Both the position numbers and the translations under genes were made by a program. Shown in pieces: positions 13,745 to 25,703 of a DNA stretch of 64,000 bases. Location of the stretch: assembly GCF_015832195.1 (NCBI RefSeq), contig NC_052020.1, positions 4,966,254 to 5,030,253 on the forward strand, in the 5' to 3' direction. Each line of letters starts with the position of its first letter. The stretch's first letter is position 1. The notes under the pieces were generated by a model. That model made no database searches. It had not been told where the DNA came from and saw only the letters and a program-made list of their open reading frames with translations. The DNA is from Motacilla alba alba. Lineage: Eukaryota > Chordata > Aves > Passeriformes > Motacillidae.

Positions 13745-14030
13745 GTGACAAAGGGAACAAAACCAACTTGGGAAGTAAAAATCACCAAAGAAGAAGAAGA
13801 AGAAGAAAAGGCTTTCAACTGCTTTGACAATGAGGTGACTCAAAGAACTGTGTTAGGTACAGCACTGTTTAATATGTTAGCAAACAGGAGAAGGGGCTTA
13901 AAAATTCAGCCAATAACACTGGAATTTGATACAATTATTGTGACTTGTCCAGTATTACGAGAATATTATGAGCCACTTCAGAAGGGTCGAATAAATGAAC
14001 TAAATAGGCAAGGAGATGGCAAATAAAGGT
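13745..14030 (+). mobile_element. Possible old LINE (CR1-like) fragment
   Basis: An open frame of 93 codons includes a stretch (CAAAGAACTGTGTTAGGTAC followed by AGCACTGTTTAATATGTTAG) resembling the reverse-transcriptase segment of CR1-type LINEs (roughly, Q-G-S-V-L-G-P-x-L-F-N). The rest is not recognisable and there is a GAA microsatellite at 13788-13811. Weak call. Confidence 0.25.
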
Positions 14031-14099
14031 CACTGGAGAGAGAGACATGTGAATGCATATTAGAAGGAATTTCTCCCATGCATCTGTGCTGAAAGGCCA

Positions 14100-15400
14100 G
14101 CAGTGCCACCGCCTTGGAGCACACACAAAACGTGTTTGGGGGTAGAGCCACCGACAGTGCTGGGAGAGCCCCGGTAGGGAACAGAGCTCTTGTGTGGATC
14201 AGGACCTCCACTGGATTTGTGACCGTTGTGGGGGGAGGTGGAAGGGGCCGAAACCGTGGGCAGCTGGCTGACAATCTGTCCGTGTGCAAGAGCAGGCAAA
14301 GAAATAAAGCAAAACAAAACATGTTCCTTCTGCCTCACCGTAACCCGCTCGGCCACGGAAAGAAAGACGAGGCGCAGACCAAACTAGGAGCTAGCCAGGC
14401 CATTGGGATTGCATTTGGTAAAGGAGAGATTTGGCCTTTCTGCTCAGCATAGCCCAAGGAATTGCAGAAATGAAAGGGGTCCCAGAAGAGGCTCCAGAAA
14501 TGATTAGCTCGCTGAGGAGAGAGCAGAGGGAGGCTCACCTCCAGCGACGCCCGCTCCCCGCAGGAGCCGAGCTGGCTTCAGGAGACCCTGGTAAGGAGCT
14601 GTGGAGAATCCCCCATGGCAATCACCTGGGGAGGGTCGGAGAAGGAGAAGGGACGTGCTGGAGCCACGTTTTCCTGCAGTGCTCCCAGCCCCTGTGGAGA
14701 GGGTTTGGCCCAGGGACTCTGACAGCGCCCAGTACCCCAGGACCCTGCTGTGGGGGGTCCATCCCCTCACGTGAGAAAGACCAGCCAGCACAGAAGAGTT
14801 TGAAGCCTGTTTCAGGGCATTTTCAAATGCCTTAGGCACTCCATTACTGTAGCTGAAGTCCAGAGATGCTGCAATAACATTGGCTCCATTTATGTGAAAA
14901 CAGGGGCGTTGTGCAGGCAGCACAGCAAGTTTTAAGACTAAAAAAAAATGGTTCTATCTTCATGACGAAAAAAATAACATTTTATCATAACTAAGTTAGT
15001 GACGAACCACAAATTGTTCAGTATTTTCTGCTGTAACAAGCAGATACAGAACAGAATAAGAAAATCTGCGTGTTTCACATTATGGTTTTATGTATTGTGC
15101 ATTGAGCTCGCCTGAAGAGCTAAACAGCGTTTGATTTGTGCCTAACAATAAACAGAAAAAGGATTGCCAATTAAGAATGTGGGGCAGCTATTTTTAACGA
15201 AATGTTTTTAAACTTTGGGCGAAGTACGAGAGAAAGGCAGTGCCATCTGTCGGGGAAACGCGGCCGGTTCAGGGAGCCGCTGCTGCGCCCTGGGGAGAAC
15301 AAAAGCCCGGCCGGCCTTCCATGGCCTCAAAAATTGGGATTTTTCCATCTCCTCGTCAGAGAAGTCGCATGCTACTACATGTTTAGGTACTGCTTTTAGC
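14100..15400. promoter_or_regulatory. CpG-enriched stretch, possible promoter or regulatory region
   Basis: GC content and CG dinucleotides are raised against the AT-rich flanks, mainly at 14330-14380, 14510-14600 and 15230-15320. On the minus strand a GAG|gtgagc donor occurs at about 14539, so a minus-strand first exon running toward the candidate exon at 10.2 kb is conceivable. No acceptor or start codon ties them together. Overlapping open frames on both strands here look like composition effects. Confidence 0.3.
15236..15255 (-). promoter_or_regulatory. CTCF-like motif
   Basis: The minus strand reads CCGACAGATGGCACTGCC, which fits the AG(A/G)(T/G)GGC(A/G)CT core of the CTCF motif, with two mismatches in the 5' half. 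It sits in a short CpG-rich patch at about 15240-15330 (CGGGGAAACGCGGCCGG and nearby). Binding is inferred. Confidence 0.4.
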
Positions 15401-15835
15401 TACTTCTGAAGGAGGACGAGCGATTTCAAAAGCTGCTCTCCTGGATCGGTACTTGAGCTGATTCTATTAAGTTGCAGTCAAAAAGGACAAAGAAAAGTGT
15501 ATTGTATGTAAATAACAGGGGGGTTCAAAGAACATGATTATCTTACAGACAACCACAGGTAGAACTCTCCCGTGTTTACTGTGAGAGACATGTTGCCGAG
15601 AGATCTCATTTATTGCATTACCTAAGGTCAGGCTCCTGCACTTACCTATTCAGGAATTCACCTCCCAGTTCAGGAATTGTCTTCTGGACTGCATCTACCC
15701 CCGATGGGAGCCCAGGGAATTTACCCGGCTAACTCAACCACCTAGCCTGTCACCTGTCTGTGGGTGGCAGGGGCCACTGCTCCCCCAGACCACCTGGTCC
15801 ATCAAGTCACCCTGGTTTGATGTGGGATAAACTTT

Positions 15836-15853
15836 TGGCGCCCAACAGGAAGG
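15836..15853 (+). mobile_element. Possible retroviral primer-binding-site remnant
   Basis: The eleven bases TGGCGCCCAAC match the start of a tRNA-Lys primer-binding site as used by beta-retroviruses and ERVK-like elements; the remaining seven bases do not match well. An LTR would end just upstream, but no clear LTR boundary or gag/pol sequence is seen around it. Could be chance. Confidence 0.25.
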
Positions 15854-18800
15854 AGAGGTGAAACAATCCAGGTAGATTCAACCCCGGACTGTGGCAGCTA
15901 GCAGCTGTGAAATGTGTTTAACAGCCCTGTGCTCCTCTCCAGCAGCAGGTGCAGGTGCCTGGGGACAGGACATGGGGCACAGGGCAGGGGAAGTCACGGC
16001 AGGGTAAATCCACACCACTTTTGGCCACACCAGCAGCCACAGAAATGTTCCTTCCTCGCTGTCCCGTGAGTCAGCACTCCTGATGTCAAGACTTTGCGCT
16101 CAAATGGAAACATGCAGCACTCCTGCTTGGGAGGAAGGGAATCTGAGCTCCACAAAGGGCTAGGCTGTTAAGCTTAGGTGGTCCGTCAAAAACTAGGGCT
16201 TGGGTGGCTTTTACTCAGCATTTCCACACTGTGGATTTCACTTTGAATTTGTGATTTGACTTTAAATATGCAGCAGCCGAATGGTGGTAGCCAAACGCAG
16301 GTTTCAATTGTTGCACTGGATTTGAAAGGCAATGTATTTAACATTTAAATACACTGCGTGCACCTTATGAATTATTTACTTACACCAGCCTTTCTGGAGA
16401 TGCAGGGATATTCTCACACCCACACATGCATAGCAGCACTAACACACCCGTGTGCATCAGCTGAGTCTTCCAGCTAATGATGCTGTTCTCTAGCTATTTA
16501 GCATGTTGCTGTTTTCATTTCCAGGCCAGGGTGGGTGGCGGATATCAAATATGGACATTTTTGTGCCCAGTGAGGGACTGACACATCGGCTAGGATCACG
16601 TTGATGGTTATTCAACACAACTGCAGTAGCCTCTATTTTTGCTCCATTCCCACAGCAGCAATAAAACAGTGGCACAAAACAGAAAGTGACACACCAGATA
16701 CATTGAACAGCAGCTGCCCTTAAAATCCCAGCAGTCCCCACGGACTGATTTGCCATTTGCAAACACTGCCTCCTTCTTTTTACCCCTTCCTCTACTGAGG
16801 GGGTCTAATTAAAAAGAGGGGGGAAAATGGGATTGTAACAGCAGTAAGAGCAAAGAGTAAGCAGTGAGACCAAAAATACATCACCGTGCTGGGGGAGATG
16901 CATGGGAAGGAGTGCATCAGTGAGGTGCTTGCTTCCTTTAAGAACAAATTATCGGGAATAGCAGGTGGACAATCTCCTGCTGCACTGTCCAGTCTTTGCC
17001 CAATTAGTAAAAAAAATCACTTTTTAGGCAATACCAAAGCAAGCAGTTGCGTATAAAAGCCAGGTAAGCAGTGAAGGCACATACCAGAAGTGCCCTTGGG
17101 CAGGATTAATGTATAGACAAGCTTTTGGAAAAGCATATTTTTCTGCTTTAAACAGGTAAGCGCATTTTGAGCCAAGGCAGGAAGACTTATTCTCATGGTG
17201 TTTCCACACTGCCCTGTTTTAAGTACCGCATGTCATAAGATGTGGAATGGAAAAAGCACTTTTCTGCTGCCAAAGGGGAGAGGAGAACACAAAAGTACCA
17301 TTTCACTTGTAAGACGTGCACTCTGATATTTTTTCCAGCTGAACTCTGTAAGTGTGCAAAGTCCAAGAAACAGAATATTAATCTTTGATGAAGCAAACCT
17401 AAAGTTGTATAGGCTTGGATCACAATCATAATTATATTGTATTCAAATGCCAGGGCTCCTTTCTCAATAAATGCACTTAGAGTATTCTGTAGAACAGTAT
17501 TCCACGGGGACACTGAACTAACTCAAGACGATATAGAGGCCAACCAGAACCAGAACCGGAGCTAAAAATATTCAATGACCCAATCACTGCATAGCTTGTG
17601 ATAGCAGCCCTTTTTCTCATAACATATGTTCACAGATATGTCATCATCATCATCTGTTGTCAGACTAGTGGCAAATAAAGACTTGCAGATTTTCCTACAT
17701 TTTTCACATCTCTGCTTGTTCCAGCAGCAACATTGCCTGCTTGCCTTTTATTCTCCATGTCTGGCATGTTCTAGTAATTTTCTGCCATGCTAAGGTCTCG
17801 TGCCCTGAATATTTGTTTGCCTGTCTTTTTAAAACAGATGTATAGCAAGTTTTCTTCTTTTTTTTTTCCCCCTCTTACTGTCTGCATTACATTTACTTCT
17901 TCTGATTTAGGAAGGACAGGAATCCCTTTCCTGCACACACCCCCAACTGTTTAAGACTTGAGTCATCCTTTTATTAAATATCAACAAACAAACCAGCCAA
18001 ATTTGATCCTGGATGAAAATGTAGCTACCAGTACAGCAGAGCTCAGCTAAAAGGACTGTCCCCAGCACTTCCAGCCAGGGGACCTGGAAATAAAATACTT
18101 CTCAGCTTCTCTGACTGTTCTGCCTGTGAGTCAGGATGAGTCCCAAGTCTTAATCTCCTTTTATTCTTTGATATTCCCAGGGAGAAGGCCGAGGTGTGTG
18201 CAGGTTAGGAACATGCCACAGCATGCTGTAAAAAGTCTGGATAATCTGAACAAGAAGGGACTGGGAGTACAAAGTACAGGCACAGAGTGTGACATGGATT
18301 TTGCTATTTCCAGCCCTGGAATGGGGCTTTTTTTGGCCAAAATATAGGAATTCACAGTACAGAAAATTAATTTCTGAAGTGTGAGAGCTAGTTAGCATTA
18401 ACTAGCACCAGTGACTTACACCCACTACTAGTATTTTGTCATCATACCCAATAAGATTTTGAGTTTGCCTCAAAAATCTGTTATTATATGAAGTCCTGGA
18501 TCAGGAACCAAGGTAAATAAATCTGTGCAGAACTTCCCATCTCAGTGGCATGACCCAAGTGATTAAAGACAGAACTGTGTTAAGACATGTTTGCTGTCAA
18601 AGCTCACAATAGGTCAAACCCATCCACGAGGTAAAGTTTTCATTTACCTGAGGGATGATGCACCAACCATGCCGATTTTAAGGCTATGAGTTAAATTTCC
18701 CTGATGCTGATGGGAATTTTAACCTCAGTCATGGAAGTGTCTAGGCCTGAAGGAGCCTAAAGACACCAATAATCACTAGCAGGTGATGATTGTCTGTGCT

Positions 18801-21800
18801 GAATGATCCCATTTAAAATCCTGCCAGGCATCTATTTGCCTCTTCAGCTCCTTAGTTACTTTTGTGTATCTGGCCTTTGTTATTTGGAGAGTCTTTGGTT
18901 TATTCTTCTTTCTATAGTCTTTTGTCTTTGAAGGATTGATTTATTGCTATCTGATATGAGCTACATAATCCAACAAAAATGCCTTGTCTCAACAGTTTAT
19001 AGTTCTGCTTAAGATTTATGTTTCATCCATCCTTCCAAGCAAAGTACTTGCTTTTTCTTCTTTACAATTTTAAATGTTTGCCTATTCAGAAATGAAATCC
19101 TCTCTTAGGAAAGGAAGTTAAGCTGAAGTCTGAATCATTTTAAGCTCTGAGATGGCTCAGTTGAGGATGTGCTCTTTGTAACACAAAAACAGACACAATT
19201 CCCTGCTGCCCCTGTTCCCCAGTGCATTTTTCCTAATGCACTCAGATTCTTCCTACCCCTGCACTCCAACTCTTCCTCAAAACTTTCTCATTTTTGCCCT
19301 GACTTCTCTTTTCTTTATTTAAAACACTGCCCAACACAGGTTTCATTGCTTTAACCCTTTGACTCCCTCTTGAATCTCTAGGATTCTTTGTCCCACACCT
19401 TGGCATGGAGGTTCTAACCTTCAGCTTGTGCCTAATTATTTCCTCGGTTGTTTAATCTCTTTTCTGACATCTTTCACTCATCCTTGGTCACACACTGAAA
19501 TCCCACACGGCCCTACCCTGGTTTGGAGCCCTCAGTGTGCTGGAGAATTGTAACTTGCACCAAGAACAGATCGTGGTCTGAATGTTCAGTGAACCAACAA
19601 GGCTTTGAGAGGGGGGAAGGGGGACATGACCTGGGCTTTTCTTCTGCAAAAGTTCTGGCCCCAGCTGTTGTGTCTGGGAGCATTTTGCTCTGGAAGATGG
19701 TCACATTTTAAGAATCCAAAACAATTTTGAAGATCCTCCAGCTGGTGGATACACTCACAAGTAAATACAAAAAGAAGGCCATACACGCAGTGTTCACACC
19801 AATAGAACTCACACTCAAAATGCTGTGGGTGTGAAAAGCTCCTGGAAAATCAGGTGGCTTTTCTGTGGAGCCTTGACTCACCTGTTTGGCTGCACTTTTC
19901 TTTCCTCAGCTACTTTTCCTCAAAGGCACCAGAAGTTCTTTCCCCTCTATATACCTTAGCAGAAGGCACAGACACTTGATGTCTTTTCATGATCAACCCA
20001 TTAAGTTTGATACCACTGACCTCTGCAGCAGTGCTTACTAAGCACAAAATATGAAAATGTTAAACATTTTAAAGAGTTTTTTTTATGTTTCATTTCAAAC
20101 CAAGTGTTTCCAATTAAGGCAGTTGTTTCAATTCCTACCACAGTTTACATCTAAACCTTTCTGAGGTTTATTATAATCTCCTACACCTAAAAAAAGAGTG
20201 GTGACTAACATTAGGAGTGCAAGCAAATATTTTTAACCCTAGAGCAAAACTGAGGTGGGCAGGTAGGCTTTGCTGCTCTCAACTAAGCTACATATGGGAT
20301 TTGTGATGTGATCATTCACATTTACAATGAGTGTCAATCCAACATCTGCTCCTACCATATTGGACTGTGAATATTTCACATCAACAACTGAAATCCAGAT
20401 GTGTTTGTGTCATGAGCTCTATGCACTCTACTTGAAATGATTTGTCTTTAAAAACAGAATTATGGATGCACTCACGCTTGCAAGAGTATCCTGAAACGTT
20501 CCTGGTGCACAGCAGAGCTTTTGTGGGAGGGTTCAGCCAGCTGGGCCCAAAGTGCCTGATATTCCAGGCAAGAGCCATGTGCAGATGGGGACTCCCTCCC
20601 TTCCCAGTGCAACAGCTGGAAGGAGAAGGCAAAGCACCATCACATTCTGCACCATCACATTCTGCACCATTATTTTCCCCACTTCTAATTTGAGTCTTGC
20701 ACTAATCCCCCCCACCCAAACCTTTACTGTGTACCCTCTATTCTAGGGACACCACAACACTTTAGATATGGTCACAAAGCCAACAAAAGCCACACTTTAT
20801 CCCCGTGTCTCTCCACACAGCTGAGTAATTTTAAAATGGTTATTTCAAGAGCACTGCATGTGTGACCTGCTACACTTTATCAATTACCCCCTCTTATTTC
20901 TTTTTTTACTCTTCAAGTTGAGGATTTCCACTCTGATTACTGGCCTCACCTTCCTTCCCTTATGTAGGGGGAGGGCTGAGAGCTGTAGGGAGCAGAAGGG
21001 GCAGGATGGGCCATGGAGCACCTCACACAACCTGGGCATACAGCTGTGAGGGTTTTAAAAATGAATTTGTAACAAGGACCATGGGGTGCGTTCAAATGCT
21101 AAACATAGGGAATTTTCTAATGCTTTAACACCCTGCCCCAAACACGGGGAATGTCTCTGGTTATAAAAGGGGAAAGTTGTTGTTAAGGTTTAACTCATAT
21201 CAGAATGTTTTACGATCAATTATTATATTTTTATTTTGTTTTCTCCTTCCACCCAGCCTGGGTTCCAGCTGGTGCTATAGATGGGGTTCACGTGCACATC
21301 TGCAAGAGCCACACATCCAGATGTTCATCTGTGCATGGAATCAAACATGGATGCCTGGACACTGGTCCTCAACTTCCACCAAGGAAAACAGAGATTCACA
21401 GATTTGACCAACTTTGGAATTTAAGGCATTGCTGTTTCAAAGGAATAGGAAGAGAGCTCGTTGCCCTGTGTGGGGTAGAACACAGAGAATTTCTCTCTGT
21501 CTGCCATTAGCGCAGCCCAGCACAGCTCTGAAACTCCCTGTGCCAGAGAGCTTAAAAAAACTGCCCTGAGGAGGGGGGAAAAGACAGCAAAGAGCACAGG
21601 GAAGTGCTCACCATAGCCAGGGGACTTACATTTATCCATCTGGATTACTACTGTGGTTATTTTCCTAATTCTGCTCCATAAAACATTTATTGGGTCACCT
21701 TGTTTAGATGTGTGTAACTTCAGAGCATGTTCCTTGTTTGTTAAAGTACCTGGCACTTCCCGTATTCTAAGGAGAATTTGTATTTTTAGACACAAGCCTA

Positions 21801-24800
21801 AGCAAAGGTGCTTTTAAGTAAACAACTATAATCAATCAGGAGTATTCTGACAAATAAAAAATTCTCTGGGAAATACTGATTCATGGAATCCTGCTCTTCC
21901 TATTGTATTTTTTTTTTTTTTGTAGGGAGGTGGTCAGATAAATATTTTTTGGAACTGTAAAGAAAAAAAGCTATCTAGAATAAAGACATTACTGTATTCA
22001 CCTGAGACACAGGAGACCCAGATTCAAGCTGGAGCTTTAATTTTGGCCTCAGCAAATCCCAGGTGAATGTCATGACCAGCTGCATACATCTCAGCCTTTG
22101 GTACTGACCCAGGGAATTCAGGGAGCCCAAGACATTAAAAATGTTCCTTGGAAACTCATCAGAAAGTCAGGACAATGGCAGGAGTGGGATCCAAATCTGC
22201 ACAAATAATGGGAAAGAAAAACAGGTGCAAAAAGAAATTTGCCAAAAGGAAATCAAAGATCTCATTTTACCACATGTCAGTCAGAAAATGCTGTGTTCCT
22301 CTACTATAAAACCTGGTTAAATAGACTGTCTTCATGAGGTCTGAAATCCTCATTTATGGTGATAAAGAGGCCTCTTTGATTAAAAAAAAATAAAAAAGGA
22401 CCATTAAATTCTGATATCCCCAAGTCTGAGGAAAACACCCAGTGACCTTATTGAGAACTTTGTCTTGATGAAGAGAGATTTTGGAGTTCAGGAGGTGGCC
22501 CTGAAATTTCAGGGTCTGATCTCTTCAGCACCTCAACTGAGCACCCAAGCTGGGAGGAATCACCCAGGACTCTGAAATTCTTCTCCTACCCCTAAGGCAT
22601 CGTGCAGCAATATAAAAGTCACAAATACAATGTGAGATTTGCCTGCTATTTGCCAGGTTCTGGGCTCCTTTTCTGCTCCAGACCACTGTGCTATCACACC
22701 CAATGCCACTGAGGGCTCAGGAAATGCCACAAGGTGCCCAAGTCCCCGGTTTCTCAGACTCTGCATTTCCCACGCTGCGTAGATTTGCTTGTCACTATTT
22801 TCCTGCTTGATAACTGCAGGGATGAGAATATTAGGAGTGGCAGTCTAATCAGTGACCACTCTGGGCATTCAGCCTGTCACTGCTGAAAACTCATGAATGA
22901 GCTGCAGTGGGTCAGTGAGAAGCTAACACATCAACCAGAGCACGAGGCTCCTCTGCAACAGGGCTCTGCTCCTCACACACCCAGGACAGAAATGGAACCC
23001 ACGCAAGAAAACAAATTTTTAAAATCTCAAGCCAAAACCAAGCAAGAAGCAAAACCCACACAACAAAGAGCTATTTCAGCACAGTGAAAATATAACAAAA
23101 TATTTGCTTGTTCTTTGAAGACAGTATCAGGCATGCATTGCACTAAAGAGATTTCTTTTTGCAAAGTCATAGGGAGGATTAGACCTTTTCTCTCACAGTG
23201 AATCCAAATATCAGATGTGCACAAATCCTTGTAAATCTCATCAATAACGATTTAAAAATAAATCTATCTATTTCAAATCCCACAAGTACAAGTAAATGAA
23301 TTCAAATGTTCTCATTGCTCAATTAAATCTCATCCAGAGATGGGTCTGGGCAGCCATGGCCCCAGTTCAACAAACCACTTAAGCATATGCTTAAAACAAG
23401 CTCTGGATCAATTCCCAGTGAGGATTAATGCATATTCGTAAAGGCTTCACTCCTTTGGAGACCACAGAATAAAATATTGCTGGAAAAGCCTTAAAAAGTA
23501 AAAGCACAATTTTAGTCACTTGTTTTTAAATTAGCTTAAGCCACACTGAATATTCCAGACTCAGCAAACTCTCCACAGACAAATGCTTATTTTCATTCCA
23601 TAGCACCTTGTGCAAGGAAATTAAAATTTCAGGATGGAGCACGGGGTGGCCAGAGGGAGAGATGAGGACAGAAGGTGGAGGTTAATGCAGAAGGACCCTC
23701 TGAGGTTTCCAAGTACATTATAACAGAAAGCACATAGATAGGATGGCCCAGCCAGTAAATAATGATAGATCAATCCACTGCTATTTCCGCAGCTCTGCAA
23801 GATGTACACGTCCTGACACTCCTGTTTATGTATTAAATTGAGAATGTGAATTGATACAAAGTGAAATGTTTTCTTCCCCTCAAGCCTCTTTTGTGCCTAG
23901 ATGGATGGATGTTCACACTCTGCTTTTTTCCTTTGGTTAAGCAGAGAAATAAATTCTTGATTAGACCCACATTATTCTTGTTTTGCAGAGAAATTTTTTG
24001 CCTACACACACAAGCCCTGCTGGGGTAAGCCAGCAGAGACCTATTGACTTAGTGTCGTAGCAAATTACATGGCCCTATAGTCAGATGAAATATTAACCCA
24101 AGGGACTGATATTTTCACTGGATCAAAGACCCACTAATGAGAAACAGAACACCGGTCCTCAAAGAGGGTTTAAAAAGTTAGAACAAAACACAGATCATTT
24201 AATACGCCGCAGAAGTTGCAGTAACTTCCTGACAGTTTGCTTGCCTACAAACCTCTTAGCCCTGATTTATTAACATCAGCTGCTGTGCCAAGTTGGTGTC
24301 ATAAAGGATAGATGCTGTGTGCCCACGCTCTGCTTGGAACTGCATAAACATGATCATCAACCAGCTTTGACATCATAATCAAAACAATGAAAATAAGCTA
24401 AAGGTGGCAGGCTATATCTAAGAAAAGGCATTAAGAAGCTCCATCTGCATTAGGAAAAATAAAATTTGTCGCCACTGAGGAGGGAAGGACCTGTTTTTTA
24501 AAGGAATTCAGGTGCTTAAAGGAGCAGATGGGTGCACAGTGGGATTTTTAGAAGCTCTTTGATGGCAACTCCCACTGAAAGCACTGTGTATTAGGCAGCT
24601 AGGTATTTTGGAAAATTCACATTACCTGCATCTTTAAGCACCTAAATACCTTTAAATATTTGGCCCAAAGACAGCTTACTGTAACGTCATAGGAAACAGA
24701 ATAGTCCCTGCTCAAGGGAAAATAGTTTATTGTATGGTCAATTAATTTTCTAGCGAGAGAAATCCGTACAAGCAATTTGTAAGAGAAATTAGGCCAGAAC

Positions 24801-25254
24801 TCCTGAGCTATGACTTCTGAACAGTATTTAGTAATTGAAATAAGAGATCTGGTACACCAAGAAATTGTGGGCATTTTTTTTTTTTTTGCAGGATTGTAAG
24901 AGAGATAATACCTGTAGGGGTAAGGTGCTCACCTTAATCTGGAGCACACTGGGCTCCCAATCCCATGGAAGAGGGGAAGATAAATGTGGTGCCTGGGTGT
25001 TTGTGAAGGCAGGCAGGGGCTGGTAAGTGCAGGGCCTACAGGAGGGACACACTCCCCATGGAGAAGGCAGGCAAATGGTCAGAGGAGTCATTTGTCTCTT
25101 TGGTCTGGGAGAAAGACACTGGCAGGCACAGGTGGTGTCCCAAGGAAGCTCTGGAATTCCAAACATGAACGTGTCAGGTTTTTCAGGACATTAATGTCCA
25201 CCACTGTGAAGGGAAGGGGGCACTGCAGGTCTCACAGAGGTGAGGCACTGCTCC
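15854..25254. other. Intergenic, no gene recognised
   Basis: Some 9.4 kb of unique sequence. Only a small 15-bp tandem repeat (20635) and short homopolymers stand out. No exon, RNA gene or transposon was recognised. Confidence 0.65.
20635..20670 (+). repeat. 15-bp tandem repeat, 2.4 copies
   Basis: CACCATCACATTCTG is present twice perfectly, followed by a partial third copy. Confidence 0.9.
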
Positions 25255-25703
25255 CGATTCTTCAGGTTTTAGCTTTCATATTTTTCACATCCTGTGCTGC
25301 TTCTGAGCTTCATATTAAGGGATGGTGAGCTCTCTGCACAGAGCAGGGAGACAAAACAATTCCTGCTCCAGCTGGGCACCAAGGACAAATGATCCAAATC
25401 TCAGCCCAAGAGCACAAACAGCGTGGGCTGGAGAGAGAAAAACAAGCAGGATGGGAGTGCCTGGGCTAAAGCTGGAATGGGACAATGAACTGCAAGGTGC
25501 AAATGGAGCAGAACTGATCCAAGGGAGAGACCCCGGGAGCGCTCGTGCATTTTGGGACCATTTGGGTTCATCTTGGGTGCAGCCCTGGCTGGGCTCTTGT
25601 GCTGCCCAAGGTGGATCCATGGAGGAGATCCTTTGAATAAATCCCTGCTTTATTGTTTAGCTCTGTCCAGACTCTGCTCTAGGGCAGCCTGAACAAGGCA
25701 TCA
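25255..25703 (+). mobile_element. LTR-like interspersed repeat, copy 2 (probable solo LTR)
   Basis: Second copy of the element at 3883-4341, same orientation, 21 kb away. Polyadenylation signal at 25636-25641. The main differences are an 11-base shorter segment near 25303-25312 and scattered single-base changes. Over the central 300 bases only a handful of bases differ, so both copies are young or the family is young. Confidence 0.6.

Noticed and set aside
21205..21510. Open frame with AIDGVHVHI, recalling the DDE region of Harbinger-type transposases
   Set aside because: Only a few residues match and the expected following motifs are absent; no other transposase segment is found nearby.
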